In this document: one piece after another, positions 52,916 through 61,692 of the stretch
Layout of the letters: every line of letters begins with the position of its first letter
Numbering within the stretch: the stretch's first letter is position 1
Origin: Chlamydiia bacterium
GTDB taxonomy: Bacteria > Chlamydiota > Chlamydiia > Chlamydiales > GCA-2402025
Direction: 5' to 3'
Assembly: GCA_030427725.1 (NCBI GenBank)
Contig: JAUICV010000001.1
Location: 62,001 to 126,000 of the forward strand
Length of the DNA: 64,000 nucleotides
The notes under the pieces: generated by a model
Told to the model about the DNA's origin: nothing
Seen by the model: the letters and a program-made list of their open reading frames with translations, nothing else
Database searches by the model: none
Program-made: the position numbers and the translations under genes

Positions 52916-53965
52916 GTGAGATTTGGTTTGCTTATAGGTCTTTTATGTATGGTTTTGTACAATTTTTTTGTTGTTTCAGAAGAAGATCTTTCTAAAGTAT
53001 TGGAGACAAAAACGAATAAAATTTTAGTTACAGGGTGTTCAGGGTTTATAGGATTTCATACGGTCAACAGATTGTTTGATACTGGCTACGAAGTTGTAGG
53101 CGTGGATAATTTTTATCCAAATGAAAGCTTGTATTTGAAACGAAAAAGATGTGACTTACTACGTCAGAGAGGGATTCAAGTATTTGAGATGAATATTTCG
53201 GAACTAGATTCTCCAAAGTTTCCGTATAATGCTTCGGATTTTGATTCAGTTATTAATTTAGCAGCTCTAGCAGGTGTTAGGAATAGCACAAAAAAACCTC
53301 TTGATTATATAGATGCAAATATTGTGGCTTTTGTTAGCCTTTTAGAATGGATTAAGGCCAGTCCTAAAACAAAATTTATTTATGCATCTTCTTCTTCTGT
53401 ATATGGGATGAATGCTACAATTCCATATACCGAAACTCAGAATACTGATTACCCTTCTAGCATCTATGCTGCAACAAAAAAAAGTGGCGAGGTCTTAGCA
53501 TATGCATATCACAATCTATATCGAATTCCTATGTTAGGGTTGCGCTTTTTTACAGTATATGGTCCCTATGGAAGACCAGATATGGCATATTTTTCTTTTG
53601 CAGAGAAAATATTAAAAAGTGATCCCATTACTGTTTATGGAGAGGGAAAACTCAAAAGAGATTTTACTTTTATCGATGATATAACAGAGGCTTTAGAGAG
53701 AGCTGTTGAAGCTACTTTTTCTTATGAAATTGTAAATCTTGGAAATTGTAATCCTAGAGAAGTTACTACGCTTGTAAAGCTTTTAGAAAGAAAGTTAAAT
53801 AAAAATGCAATTATAAGGTATGGACCAAAACCTCCTGCAGATGTTTCAATCACCTTTGCAAATATAGAAAAGGCACAAAATTTATTGAATTTTAAACCAT
53901 CACATTCCTTAGAAGATGGTATGGATCATTTTGTTAGGTGGTTATTGAAAAGTGAGAATAAGTAG
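52916..53965 (+). CDS. UDP-glucuronate 4-epimerase-like protein with N-terminal membrane/export signal
   Basis: This is an extended short-chain dehydrogenase of 349 residues. Rossmann motif TGCSGFIG (39-46), GVDNFYP, the catalytic SSSSVYG and Tyr-x-x-x-Lys of YAATKKSGE are present. The stretches NLAALAGVRNS, GLRFFTVYGPYGRPDMA and KRDFTFIDDI are those of the UDP-glucuronate 4-epimerase group, which interconverts UDP-GlcA and UDP-GalA. The first 20 residues (basic start, then LLIGLLCMVLYNFFVV) are a hydrophobic signal or signal anchor not found in the cytosolic enzymes. Start GTG 52916 has GGAG nine bases upstream; a TTG at codon 29 would remove the signal but has no ribosome site. A GT-like gene with a signal follows. 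Substrate is inferred from family motifs. Confidence 0.85.
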   Translation: MRFGLLIGLLCMVLYNFFVVSEEDLSKVLETKTNKILVTGCSGFIGFHTVNRLFDTGYEVVGVDNFYPNESLYLKRKRCDLLRQRGIQVFEMNISELDSPKFPYNASDFDSVINLAALAGVRNSTKKPLDYIDANIVAFVSLLEWIKASPKTKFIYASSSSVYGMNATIPYTETQNTDYPSSIYAATKKSGEVLAYAYHNLYRIPMLGLRFFTVYGPYGRPDMAYFSFAEKILKSDPITVYGEGKLKRDFTFIDDITEALERAVEATFSYEIVNLGNCNPREVTTLVKLLERKLNKNAIIRYGPKPPADVSITFANIEKAQNLLNFKPSHSLEDGMDHFVRWLLKSENK

Positions 53966-53995
53966 AAAATTGAAGTTATGATAGGAGATAAAGAT

Positions 53996-54841
53996 ATGAT
54001 AATTAAAGATTGGTTAACGAAAAATAGAATTTTTCTTCGTGAAAAAAACATTTTAAAACTCTTGATAGTGTTCTCAATGCTCTTTCTTTCATCAGCGTTT
54101 GGAGAGGAGCTGATGCAAAGTAGAAAAAATATTCCCCAAAAAAAGTATCGACTTTACACAATTTATACTAAAAGTCATGAATCATTGTTAAGAAAATATT
54201 TTTTACCTAGTATCAAAGATCCCTTTGAAGTCCACGTTCAAAAAATTGATCAAGATTGTGAAAGTGCAAATTATAATGCCAGCGGATGGGGCCAAACAAT
54301 GGCAAAAAAAAATAGCCTTATCGTGGAAACTATTAATCAACATAATGAAGGAGAGGTTTTTGTTTTATCCGATTGTGACATCATATTCGTTAGGCCTGTT
54401 TTAGAGGAGCTGTTAAGAAATGTTGATGGTTATGATTTTGTGATACAGGCTAATGCGGGAGGCCCCCAATTGTGCAGTGGATTTATTGTTATTCGAGCGA
54501 ATGAAAGAACAAAACAATATTTTACTGAAATAGAAAACGAATTACTTTCCGGTTGCAAAAATGAAACATTTGCAACTTCAAATGTTTTGAAAAGAAACAA
54601 CCACCCTAATCTGGTATGGAAAAGGCTTTCATTAGATTTTGCTTCAGATGGGCTATATGTTAAACAAGGCTCTGGCTTATGGACTCCAGCATTTTCTGAA
54701 AATCTCTATATCCCTAAAAATATTGGTTTTTTTCATGCGAATTACTGTAAGGGAGTAAAACATAAAGAACTGTTTTTAGAAACTTTTCTTGAACAATATT
54801 TGAAAAAACAAAAAGAAACAAGTGAACTGGAGTTAAAATAA
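53996..54841 (+). CDS. Exported nucleotide-diphospho-sugar transferase-like protein
   Basis: This protein of 281 residues has a basic N-terminus followed by a hydrophobic stretch (about 19-35, ending SSAFG) that looks like a Sec signal or anchor. The body resembles the PF03407 family (GT77-like glycosyltransferases): VFVLSDCDIIFVRPV supplies an Asp-x-Asp that would bind the metal and the nucleotide sugar, and QLCSGFIVIRANERTKQYF corresponds to the conserved N/S-G-F-hydrophobic segment after it. The preferred ATG at 53996 has AGGAG eight bases upstream; an in-frame ATG at 53978 adds six residues. It lies 30 bases after the UDP-GlcA epimerase-like gene, so the two may work in series. The acceptor and donor are unknown. 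Confidence 0.65.
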   Translation: MIIKDWLTKNRIFLREKNILKLLIVFSMLFLSSAFGEELMQSRKNIPQKKYRLYTIYTKSHESLLRKYFLPSIKDPFEVHVQKIDQDCESANYNASGWGQTMAKKNSLIVETINQHNEGEVFVLSDCDIIFVRPVLEELLRNVDGYDFVIQANAGGPQLCSGFIVIRANERTKQYFTEIENELLSGCKNETFATSNVLKRNNHPNLVWKRLSLDFASDGLYVKQGSGLWTPAFSENLYIPKNIGFFHANYCKGVKHKELFLETFLEQYLKKQKETSELELK

Positions 54842-54850
54842 TTCAACAGC

Positions 54851-54900
54851 CCTTTAATGACTAATCGCGCCGATCATCTGGTGAGATTAGTCATTGAAGG
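54851..54900. repeat. 16-bp inverted repeat after the exported GT gene
   Basis: CCTTTAATGACTAATC (54851-54866) and GATTAGTCATTGAAGG (54885-54900) are inverted copies with one G-T-type mismatch around an 18-base loop. No T-run follows. It may be a structured 3' end, a rho-assisted terminator, or a remnant inverted repeat of an inserted element. Confidence 0.7.
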
Positions 54901-55037
54901 TGCGTCTAGATAAAATACCTGAATCTTTGCTAATTCCTGATTATTAAATTTTTTCGAGGGTGGATGCTCCCCAAAATTTTAACGTCAACCTGGAGAAAAT
55001 CGTTGCTGTCAAGTATCTTCTCTCCTAACCCTTCTCT

Positions 55038-56447
55038 TTAGCTTTTCGCTGCTGAAAAAGCTCTATTCTTTAGAGAGTGGACGAAAACATCTTGGACTTC
55101 TACAGCATCTTTAAAATCAAGAGGCGTGCGAAGCATCAATTTTATAACTTTCCTACAGGCGTACGGGCAAAAAGTGTCGAAAACGATATCCGTAGCAGAC
55201 CAGGTATCCATCATCCAGCGAGACATTTGTCTTCTCATTAGATTAAAGGCTGGGTAACTGTATCCAGACATTTCCGTGACGTCATATCCCAAGTTTTTCA
55301 TCTGGTTTTTGTATTGGTTATAGTATTTTTTAGTTTTAATACTATCTTTTCGTACGTGAGATTTCCAGACTTCAGTCACATTTGAGTTCAAATGTATGAA
55401 ATTGGATTTACTAAATAATTGATAAACTCCAGCAAGCATGTTGTCTGTTAAATCTTTAAAAAAATATTTAGAGTTGGACGTAAAGGCGTTTTGAAATTGC
55501 TGATCTATTCTTGATGAGTAGGGTTCACAGATTATGTAAGGGATCTTGAATATGTCGCAAAGTTTTTGTGCTTCAGTAATATCGAGATCATTATTCTTGA
55601 GGTTTCTTAAGGGTCTTTTTGAGGGGTTGTCATACCGATAGCTATAACACTGGTTTATTTTTCTTAGAAGATTGTTTCTTAGTAAAATTTCTAAGGTAGT
55701 CTGGCTATCTTTCCCAGCAGTTAAAGAAAATAAAATAGGTTTATTTTGATTGTGGGTGAGTCCAATAAGAGCGTTACTGATTAGTCTTTCAAATTCTTTA
55801 ACAGACTCACTGAATTTAATTGGAGTATTTGGTCCCCTAGGGAAAATTAATTTTTTCTTACCTGTAAACAGTTCATAATTATAACAAGGATCAAGTTGGA
55901 AAACAGAAGAGAATTGTGTAATGGCGATTTTACATGTAAGAGAGGTGATACGCTTTTGTCGAATATCATTTTTAAATTGTTCTTTATGAATGTTTATTGC
56001 TAGCAGTTTAGCATGTCCCGCCAGCATGGTATTCTCACTGGAGTAATAAACAGGTCTAAATCCAATAGCATCAGTTAAGAACTTAATTTTATTCGATTTA
56101 TCATTATAAATAATGATAAACCTACCAGATAATTGATCGCTGTAATCAAAAAAAGCGGTCTCTGAATGGAGAAGTTTCTTCGAAAGATTTTCTACAATTT
56201 GATTAGGTTTAGTATAAGGGCTATCCACATCAACACAAAAGCCTAACAAGACGCAAGAACCGTTAGTTGATATATTGGTCAAGAGGTCTTTGTCTACCCA
56301 GAGATGCTCTCTTATTTTCGTATAGTGGGAAGGTAAATAGTAGGGATCGGTTTCAGAATATAAAAAACCTCTTTTATACAACAATTCATTGGAAAAAATT
56401 GAGCAGCTTAAAGCTAAAGTTAGTAAAAAATATTTAAACAATGTCAT
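55038..56447 (-). CDS. Exported asparagine-synthetase-like protein
   Basis: This 469-residue protein begins with a clear signal peptide (MTLFKYFLLTLALSCSIFS). The N-terminal half resembles the amidotransferase-like domain of asparagine synthetases (LSGRFIIIYNDKSN, then FLTDAIGFRPVYYSS), but the catalytic cysteine that should start the mature domain is not evident. The second half has the ATP-pyrophosphatase loop in variant form (SLTAGKDSQTTLE at about residue 240, in place of SGGxDS). Such domains adenylate a carboxylate to form an amide, as in asparagine, beta-lactam or lasso peptide synthesis. It is 75 bases downstream of the signal-bearing FAD enzyme gene, on the same strand. An ATP-using enzyme exported by Sec is unexpected; the product is unknown. 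Confidence 0.75.
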   Translation of the reverse strand: MTLFKYFLLTLALSCSIFSNELLYKRGFLYSETDPYYLPSHYTKIREHLWVDKDLLTNISTNGSCVLLGFCVDVDSPYTKPNQIVENLSKKLLHSETAFFDYSDQLSGRFIIIYNDKSNKIKFLTDAIGFRPVYYSSENTMLAGHAKLLAINIHKEQFKNDIRQKRITSLTCKIAITQFSSVFQLDPCYNYELFTGKKKLIFPRGPNTPIKFSESVKEFERLISNALIGLTHNQNKPILFSLTAGKDSQTTLEILLRNNLLRKINQCYSYRYDNPSKRPLRNLKNNDLDITEAQKLCDIFKIPYIICEPYSSRIDQQFQNAFTSNSKYFFKDLTDNMLAGVYQLFSKSNFIHLNSNVTEVWKSHVRKDSIKTKKYYNQYKNQMKNLGYDVTEMSGYSYPAFNLMRRQMSRWMMDTWSATDIVFDTFCPYACRKVIKLMLRTPLDFKDAVEVQDVFVHSLKNRAFSAAKS

Positions 56448-56522
56448 CTCCTGGTTGGATTTATAAAACCTGGGCTATAGCCTGTACTTTTTTAAATAAT
56501 AAAAAACAACTGAAATTTGTTT

Positions 56523-57656
56523 TCACAGGATACTATAGCTAAGCCAAAGGGGAAATATTTGGTTAAGATAGCAAGCAAAGTCTAAAACTCCTATTTGAGT
56601 TTCAAAATTTCCGAATAAATCTGGATGTAGTCTTGGAAAAGCTATTCCTAGCCCAAAAAGTCCGGGCCCAATGATTCCTGTTTTATTTTGATATTTGTTC
56701 ATAGGAAATTGAGGTAAAAAAGGTCTGTCTCGTTTCTCGAATCCAATAGCAAATACTATCTTATCACATTTAGAAAGAGCTTCGTCAAAGCCTTTGTCAT
56801 GTATATGAAATCTATGCATGTTTTCTGGAAGAATGCCGTCAATGTATGTTTTAGACCATTTTGCGGCAATACCTTTAAGACCTGAATTTTCAAAAAGAAT
56901 AGAGTCTTTATAACTTATGCAATAACGTTGAGCAGATCTATAAAAATTAAAAACCTTCTTGATTTTGAGTTCATGTAAATTTTTTAAGACTAAGACTGCT
57001 GAATGAGATGAACCGATTACACCAACTGTATCGGATGGAGTGATGTGTTTTTTTAGCAAAGTAGGGTTTAAAGCTATTTCCAAAGACAATGGTTGAATGT
57101 TGTTTTTAATTTTAAGTGTTTTGGGTTCTGAGCCAATGCATAGAATAACGTTTTTGGAGAGGATTGTATTTTGATTAAATGTGGTGATGTGCCAACACCC
57201 ACCTTCTAGCTTCATGCTTTCAGCTAAGGTTTCTATGGAACGAACTTTTTTTCGAAGAAGCTTGGTGATAGTCCTCATTGGTTCGGCTGCACATTCTAAC
57301 AGACAGTGTTCATCATCGGGAATTGAATTGATTGTAAACTGATTTTTTGAATAAACTTCGAAGCATTTAAAGTTTGATAGATAGTCTTTGAAATATTTTG
57401 AGGGTGTGTTGCTAGGAACTTGATTCCATTTTTTTCCAAAATCTCCAACTTGAAAGTCCGGATCAATCCAACATATTTTCTCTTCTGGAACAGTTGAATC
57501 AATTAATTTTTCGATAGAGGCAAGACCTGAAGGTCCTGCCCCAATGACAGTCCATGAATAAATGTTATTTTTTGAAATACAATGTGATTTTATATCGGTG
57601 ATAGCTTGGGTTTCAATTGAAATGGTAAGTAGTAAAACAACAAAAATCGATTTCAT
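56523..57656 (-). CDS. Exported FAD/NAD(P)-dependent oxidoreductase-like protein
   Basis: This 377-residue protein starts with a signal peptide (MKSIFVVLLLTISIETQA, cleavage likely after residue 18). The dinucleotide-binding motif VIGAGPSGLAS (37-47) is followed by a second Rossmann motif (VGVIGSSHSAVLVL, about 180-195) and by the C-terminal FAIGFEKRDRPF, the layout of two-dinucleotide flavoproteins such as N-hydroxylating and flavin-containing monooxygenases. The nearby DFGKKWNQVPSNTP also resembles that group. Substrate unknown. It is the first gene of a minus-strand pair with the exported asparagine-synthetase-like gene, so a two-step small-molecule pathway is plausible. Confidence 0.75.
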   Translation of the reverse strand: MKSIFVVLLLTISIETQAITDIKSHCISKNNIYSWTVIGAGPSGLASIEKLIDSTVPEEKICWIDPDFQVGDFGKKWNQVPSNTPSKYFKDYLSNFKCFEVYSKNQFTINSIPDDEHCLLECAAEPMRTITKLLRKKVRSIETLAESMKLEGGCWHITTFNQNTILSKNVILCIGSEPKTLKIKNNIQPLSLEIALNPTLLKKHITPSDTVGVIGSSHSAVLVLKNLHELKIKKVFNFYRSAQRYCISYKDSILFENSGLKGIAAKWSKTYIDGILPENMHRFHIHDKGFDEALSKCDKIVFAIGFEKRDRPFLPQFPMNKYQNKTGIIGPGLFGLGIAFPRLHPDLFGNFETQIGVLDFACYLNQIFPLWLSYSIL

Positions 57657-57925
57657 GTTGTGGTTATATCCTTGAATGCGGTTGCAAAAAAAATTAGTTT
57701 AGAATAGTTAAAAAAACAATTATTTTTCAATAGATGGTTTCTCCGTAAATAAGGTTTGGTCAAAATTTCATATTTCACTTGAAGTTTTTTTTATGCAGCC
57801 TCACCATAGGAAAGAGGTATAATCTTTTTTAATCTAGGGTTTAAGGTGTATTTTTGTTAAAATGCTCTAAAACTACGACGATTATTCAAAATCAACTAAA
57901 GACTTAACATTGGTGGCAAGTTACT

Positions 57926-59035
57926 ATGACAAAGACTTATCCTAAGGCGGAGAATCCATTAATTTTGCAATTTCATAGACTTATGGATGCTTTTGCAAAA
58001 TCTGATGACGAGAGAGATTTTTATTTAGATAAAATTGAAGGGTTTATTGTCTTTGTTGATTTAGATAAAGGGGAAGAAGATTTAGAGGTTTTATCTAAAC
58101 TTTTAGAAAAGGAAAAGGATCGCTTCTATCTCATCCCAAAAATGACTTTTTTTGAGACAAAAAAGTTTATGGAAGGTTTTGTCCATGAAAAGGTCTATGA
58201 TATTGATACAAAGGAAAAGCTTTTAGATATCATTCAGTCGAAAGAAGCTAGAGAAAATTTCTTAGAGTTCATCTATGATCATTTGACGGAGCTTGAAAAG
58301 TGGCAGCAATATTATCATGAAAGATCTCGGATTCGTATCATAGAATGGCTTAGAAATCATGAAGTAAGATTTGTTTTTGAAGAAGATCTAGAGCTTGGTA
58401 AAAGAGTTGTTGAAAAACTTAAAGAAAATCTTTTTGAAGCAAAGGTTGGTAAAGATGTGACTTCTGCGAGAAACGTATTAGATGCAAAAGCTAAGACGTA
58501 TTATTCCAATGAAGCTTTGAATCCAAGACCAAAAAGAGGAAGACCTCCTAAACAAGCCCAAAAAGTAGAAGTAGAACCACAACTTACAGCTGATATCTAT
58601 ACAAAAGTGCCTACAGCTGCTAGACCGTTTTTATATCTACCAGATTTTACATCAAGTTCTGTAACGTTTTCTGCAAAATTTGATACGGAAGCTCAGCTCA
58701 TCGCCTCTCTTAGAGGAAGTTCTAGGGCTAAAATTGATACAAAACTTGAAGCTTTATCTCAAAGACTTGAGTCTTTGCAGCAGCTATCTTCTCGCATTAG
58801 GGAAACAGGGGATGTTGATATCGAAACAGAAGAAAAGTTATTTAAAGCAATTTCTTCTCAAACCACAGAAAAAGAAGAAGAGCAAGGAAAGATTTTCGGT
58901 GTTGCAAAGGAAGTCTTACCAAAAAAGAGAGACTCTTCAAAGAAAGAAGATGTCCAAGAAGTTATGCAGAAAAAGAAAAAGGCTGGGGTAAAAAAAGTTA
59001 CGCCACTTAACTCAAAAAAACCTAAAGATCAGTAA
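57926..59035 (+). CDS. UPF0158 family protein with AT-hook
   Basis: This 369-residue soluble protein's first half (about 20-185) matches the UPF0158 type known from Chlamydia (CT429): FLEFIYDHLTELEKWQQYY and RSRIRIIEWLRNHEV are typical. It is followed by a classic AT-hook (KRGRPPK, residues 203-209), which would bind the minor groove of AT-rich DNA, then a helical part and a very Lys-rich tail. The role is unknown, but DNA association is likely. A TATAAT at 57818 may belong to its promoter, though no good -35 was found. The fused dehydrogenase gene starts six bases after its stop. Confidence 0.75.
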   Translation: MTKTYPKAENPLILQFHRLMDAFAKSDDERDFYLDKIEGFIVFVDLDKGEEDLEVLSKLLEKEKDRFYLIPKMTFFETKKFMEGFVHEKVYDIDTKEKLLDIIQSKEARENFLEFIYDHLTELEKWQQYYHERSRIRIIEWLRNHEVRFVFEEDLELGKRVVEKLKENLFEAKVGKDVTSARNVLDAKAKTYYSNEALNPRPKRGRPPKQAQKVEVEPQLTADIYTKVPTAARPFLYLPDFTSSSVTFSAKFDTEAQLIASLRGSSRAKIDTKLEALSQRLESLQQLSSRIRETGDVDIETEEKLFKAISSQTTEKEEEQGKIFGVAKEVLPKKRDSSKKEDVQEVMQKKKKAGVKKVTPLNSKKPKDQ

Positions 59036-59040
59036 AAGCT

Positions 59041-61095
59041 ATGAAAACAAAAACGCCATCTAAACAGTTGATTCAAGACCTGTTGCAAGCCGATAAGGCC
59101 AAAAGTCAGTGTCTTAAAACACTTGAAGTAGCCTTTAAGTCTCGCTTTGTTGATGAAAAGATGTCCAAGCTTGTTCGACAGAACAAGGGAGGAACTTTTC
59201 ATATGAACTGTTTAGGCCATGAATTAGTTGGGAGTGTGTGTGCGTTAGGTCTTACCCAAAAAAAAGATTGGGGTTTGCCATATTATAGAGATCGAGCCTT
59301 TGCCTTAGGCCTTGGCTGTGATATGACAGAGTTGTTTGGATCCTTTTTGGGGAGAGATATTAAGCATCACTCTAAAGGGAGAATGATGCCAGATCACTTT
59401 TCTGATAAAGAGTTGAAAATTCCTGTTCAGTCATCAGTTGTTGGGTCGCAATTTTTACAAGCAGTTGGGCTTGCAAAGGGGCTTCAACTATCAGGAAAAA
59501 ATGAAGCGGTCTATGTGTCTTCTGGTGATGGAGCTACTTCACAAGGTGATTTTCATGAAGCGTTAAATTTTTCATGCCTTCACAAATTAGGGGTTATTTT
59601 TGTTGTTCAGGATAATGGCTGGGCAATATCGGTTCCTGTTGAAGATCAAACAGCTGGTGGTACTATTACAAAAATTGCCTCAGGTTATGAGGGGCTTAAA
59701 GTATTTGATGTAGATGGCGGTGACTATGAAAAACTCTCTAGCGCTGTAAAAGAGTCTGTTGATAGAGCTAGAAACTTTGAAGGGCCCTCTTTAATCGTAG
59801 CGAAAGTACCTCGAATTGGTCCTCATAGTAGTAGTGATGATCCTAAAAAATACAAAACGAAAGAGCAAATTGATCAAGAAGCTCAGTTAGATCCTCTTGA
59901 AAAATTTGAGACTTGGATTCTTAAAATGGGTCTATTGCAAGAAGATGAGCTAGATGTTTTAAAAGCTCAGTGGAAAGATGAAGTAGAAATCGCTTCAAAA
60001 CAAGCAGAGGAAATACCGTTCCCTTCAAAAGAAAGCGTTTCAGACCATATCTATAAAGAATTTGAGCTAAAGTCCAATGTATGTCCTTTAAGAGAAAAAC
60101 AAGAGTCTATCGTGATGATAGATAGCATTAATCACGGTCTGCACGAAGAATTTGAAAAAGATCCTGCGATAGTTGTTTATGGTCAAGATGTGGCTGATGG
60201 AAAAGGTGGCGTTTTTGGAGCCACGAGAGGGTTAACCGCTAAATACGGAAAACAAAGATGCTTTAATTCACCGCTTGCTGAGTCAACAATTATTGGAACG
60301 GCTATTGGGATGTCTTTTGATGGGATTCATAAACCAGTTGTAGAGGTTCAGTTTTCAGATTATCTTTGGACCGGTATTAATCAACTGTTTAATGAGCTCT
60401 CTTCGATACATTATAGATCTGGTGGAGAGTGGAATTGCCCTGTGGTCGTTCGGATGCCAACGGGTGGTTATATCCAAGGGGGGCCTTACCACTCACAAAG
60501 TATCGAAGGGTTTTTAGCACATTGTCCGGGATTAAAAATCGTTTTACCTTCAAACGCTGAAGATGCAAAAAGGCTTTTAAAGGCTGCAATTTTAGATCCA
60601 AACCCTGTCATTATTTTGGAACATAAGGGCCTTTATAGACAGAGAGCTTTTTCAGCCCGAGCAGAACCTTATGAAGATGAGGTTGATGAGATTGGAAAGG
60701 CAAAAGTTATTAAATCAGGAAAAGATTTAACTTTAATTACCTGGGGAATGACCTCTGTGATGGGATTTGAGGTAGCAGAGAAGCTTGAAAAACAAGACAT
60801 TTCTGTAGAAGTGATTGATCTACGTTCGATATGCCCAATAGATATGGAGACAATATTGACATCTGTTAAAAAAACAGGGAAAGTTCTTATTGCTCATGAA
60901 GCGGCAAAGACCTGCGGCTTTGGAGCCGAGATAGCTGCGAAAATTTCTGAAGAAGTTTTTGAATACCTTGACGCTCCAATCCAGAGGATTGGAAGTCAAG
61001 ATAGTGCAGTGCCTTATAGCAAAGTTTTAGAAGATGCTCATTTACTTCAAAAACAAGACATCGAAAATGCTATTGTAAAATTAGATAGTTTTTAA
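59041..61095 (+). CDS. 2-oxo acid dehydrogenase E1, alpha-beta fusion (PdhA/BkdA type)
   Basis: This is a thiamine-diphosphate-dependent E1 of 684 residues in which both subunits are joined. The alpha half (about 1-335) has the ThDP motif SGDGATSQGDFHEALNF and the loop RIGPHSSSDDPKKY. The beta half (about 350-684) has GQDVADGKGGVFGAT and the conserved SPLAEST and FSDY(L)W(T)G segments. The product would decarboxylate pyruvate or branched-chain 2-oxo acids and pass the acyl group to a lipoyl E2 not in this window. C. trachomatis has the same fusion (CT340). Pyruvate or branched-chain specificity cannot be decided from sequence alone. It ends four bases into the convergent small gene. Confidence 0.9.
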   Translation: MKTKTPSKQLIQDLLQADKAKSQCLKTLEVAFKSRFVDEKMSKLVRQNKGGTFHMNCLGHELVGSVCALGLTQKKDWGLPYYRDRAFALGLGCDMTELFGSFLGRDIKHHSKGRMMPDHFSDKELKIPVQSSVVGSQFLQAVGLAKGLQLSGKNEAVYVSSGDGATSQGDFHEALNFSCLHKLGVIFVVQDNGWAISVPVEDQTAGGTITKIASGYEGLKVFDVDGGDYEKLSSAVKESVDRARNFEGPSLIVAKVPRIGPHSSSDDPKKYKTKEQIDQEAQLDPLEKFETWILKMGLLQEDELDVLKAQWKDEVEIASKQAEEIPFPSKESVSDHIYKEFELKSNVCPLREKQESIVMIDSINHGLHEEFEKDPAIVVYGQDVADGKGGVFGATRGLTAKYGKQRCFNSPLAESTIIGTAIGMSFDGIHKPVVEVQFSDYLWTGINQLFNELSSIHYRSGGEWNCPVVVRMPTGGYIQGGPYHSQSIEGFLAHCPGLKIVLPSNAEDAKRLLKAAILDPNPVIILEHKGLYRQRAFSARAEPYEDEVDEIGKAKVIKSGKDLTLITWGMTSVMGFEVAEKLEKQDISVEVIDLRSICPIDMETILTSVKKTGKVLIAHEAAKTCGFGAEIAAKISEEVFEYLDAPIQRIGSQDSAVPYSKVLEDAHLLQKQDIENAIVKLDSF

Positions 61096-61475
61096 ACCAG
61101 TTCCTTTTTTACGCACACTTTTTTGCGATGAATTTTGGGACCTTTTGAAGCTCTCTTGGTAGAACTTTTTGATCTCTGAATTCTTTTTTTCTTCTCTAGC
61201 AAGTTATTTAAGTAACCTGATCGTCCAAGTTTTTTATGGACATCCGAAGTTAATAAAGTATCATGACTAGCGGTATTGCTAGTTTTCTTATTTTTTAGTA
61301 GCTCATCCATATGGATTAGGTGAGCTAATAATGACTCTTGCGTTTTTTCAAGCGCTTGAGCTTCCCTTTCATAGTACTCTTTGGTTTCGATTTTTTTTAA
61401 AACCTTACCATTTTTGATGAGCTGGTCTATGGTCTCATCAATTTCGGAGAGTATATCATGTCGCGAAGAAAACAT
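61092..61475 (-). CDS. Small basic hypothetical protein
   Basis: This 127-residue protein has a helical, probably coiled-coil N-terminal part (about 8-60) and a strongly basic C-terminal third rich in Lys, Arg and Ser (KRIQRSKSSTKRASKGPKIH), which suggests nucleic-acid or ribosome binding. No signal peptide or known domain is seen. GGAGGA lies about 7 bases before the ATG, supporting a real gene. Its stop overlaps the stop of the E1 fusion gene tail to tail. Unknown function. Confidence 0.6.
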   Translation of the reverse strand: MFSSRHDILSEIDETIDQLIKNGKVLKKIETKEYYEREAQALEKTQESLLAHLIHMDELLKNKKTSNTASHDTLLTSDVHKKLGRSGYLNNLLEKKKRIQRSKSSTKRASKGPKIHRKKVCVKKELV

Positions 61476-61692
61476 GTTTTGTCCTCCTAAAGGATTGTAA
61501 CCTTAAAAATTCTGATATAGTTAACAAAAAAATATTTAGTCAAATTTTTTTTATATTTATTTTCAATTCATGTCAAACAAGAGAATGTTTAAACACGTGC
61601 TTTAGCTTCTAGGAAATAATATGAAGTAGGAAAATAAAATTCGGTGTATACTCTCCGCAATTTTATAAATTTAAAATTGGAAAAAGTTAGTA

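Noticed and set aside
57795-57823. Promoter with TATAAT at 57818 for the UPF0158 gene
   Set aside because: The -10 is perfect, but no acceptable -35 lies 16-18 bases upstream and the gene start is 100 bases away, so it was not listed as a feature.
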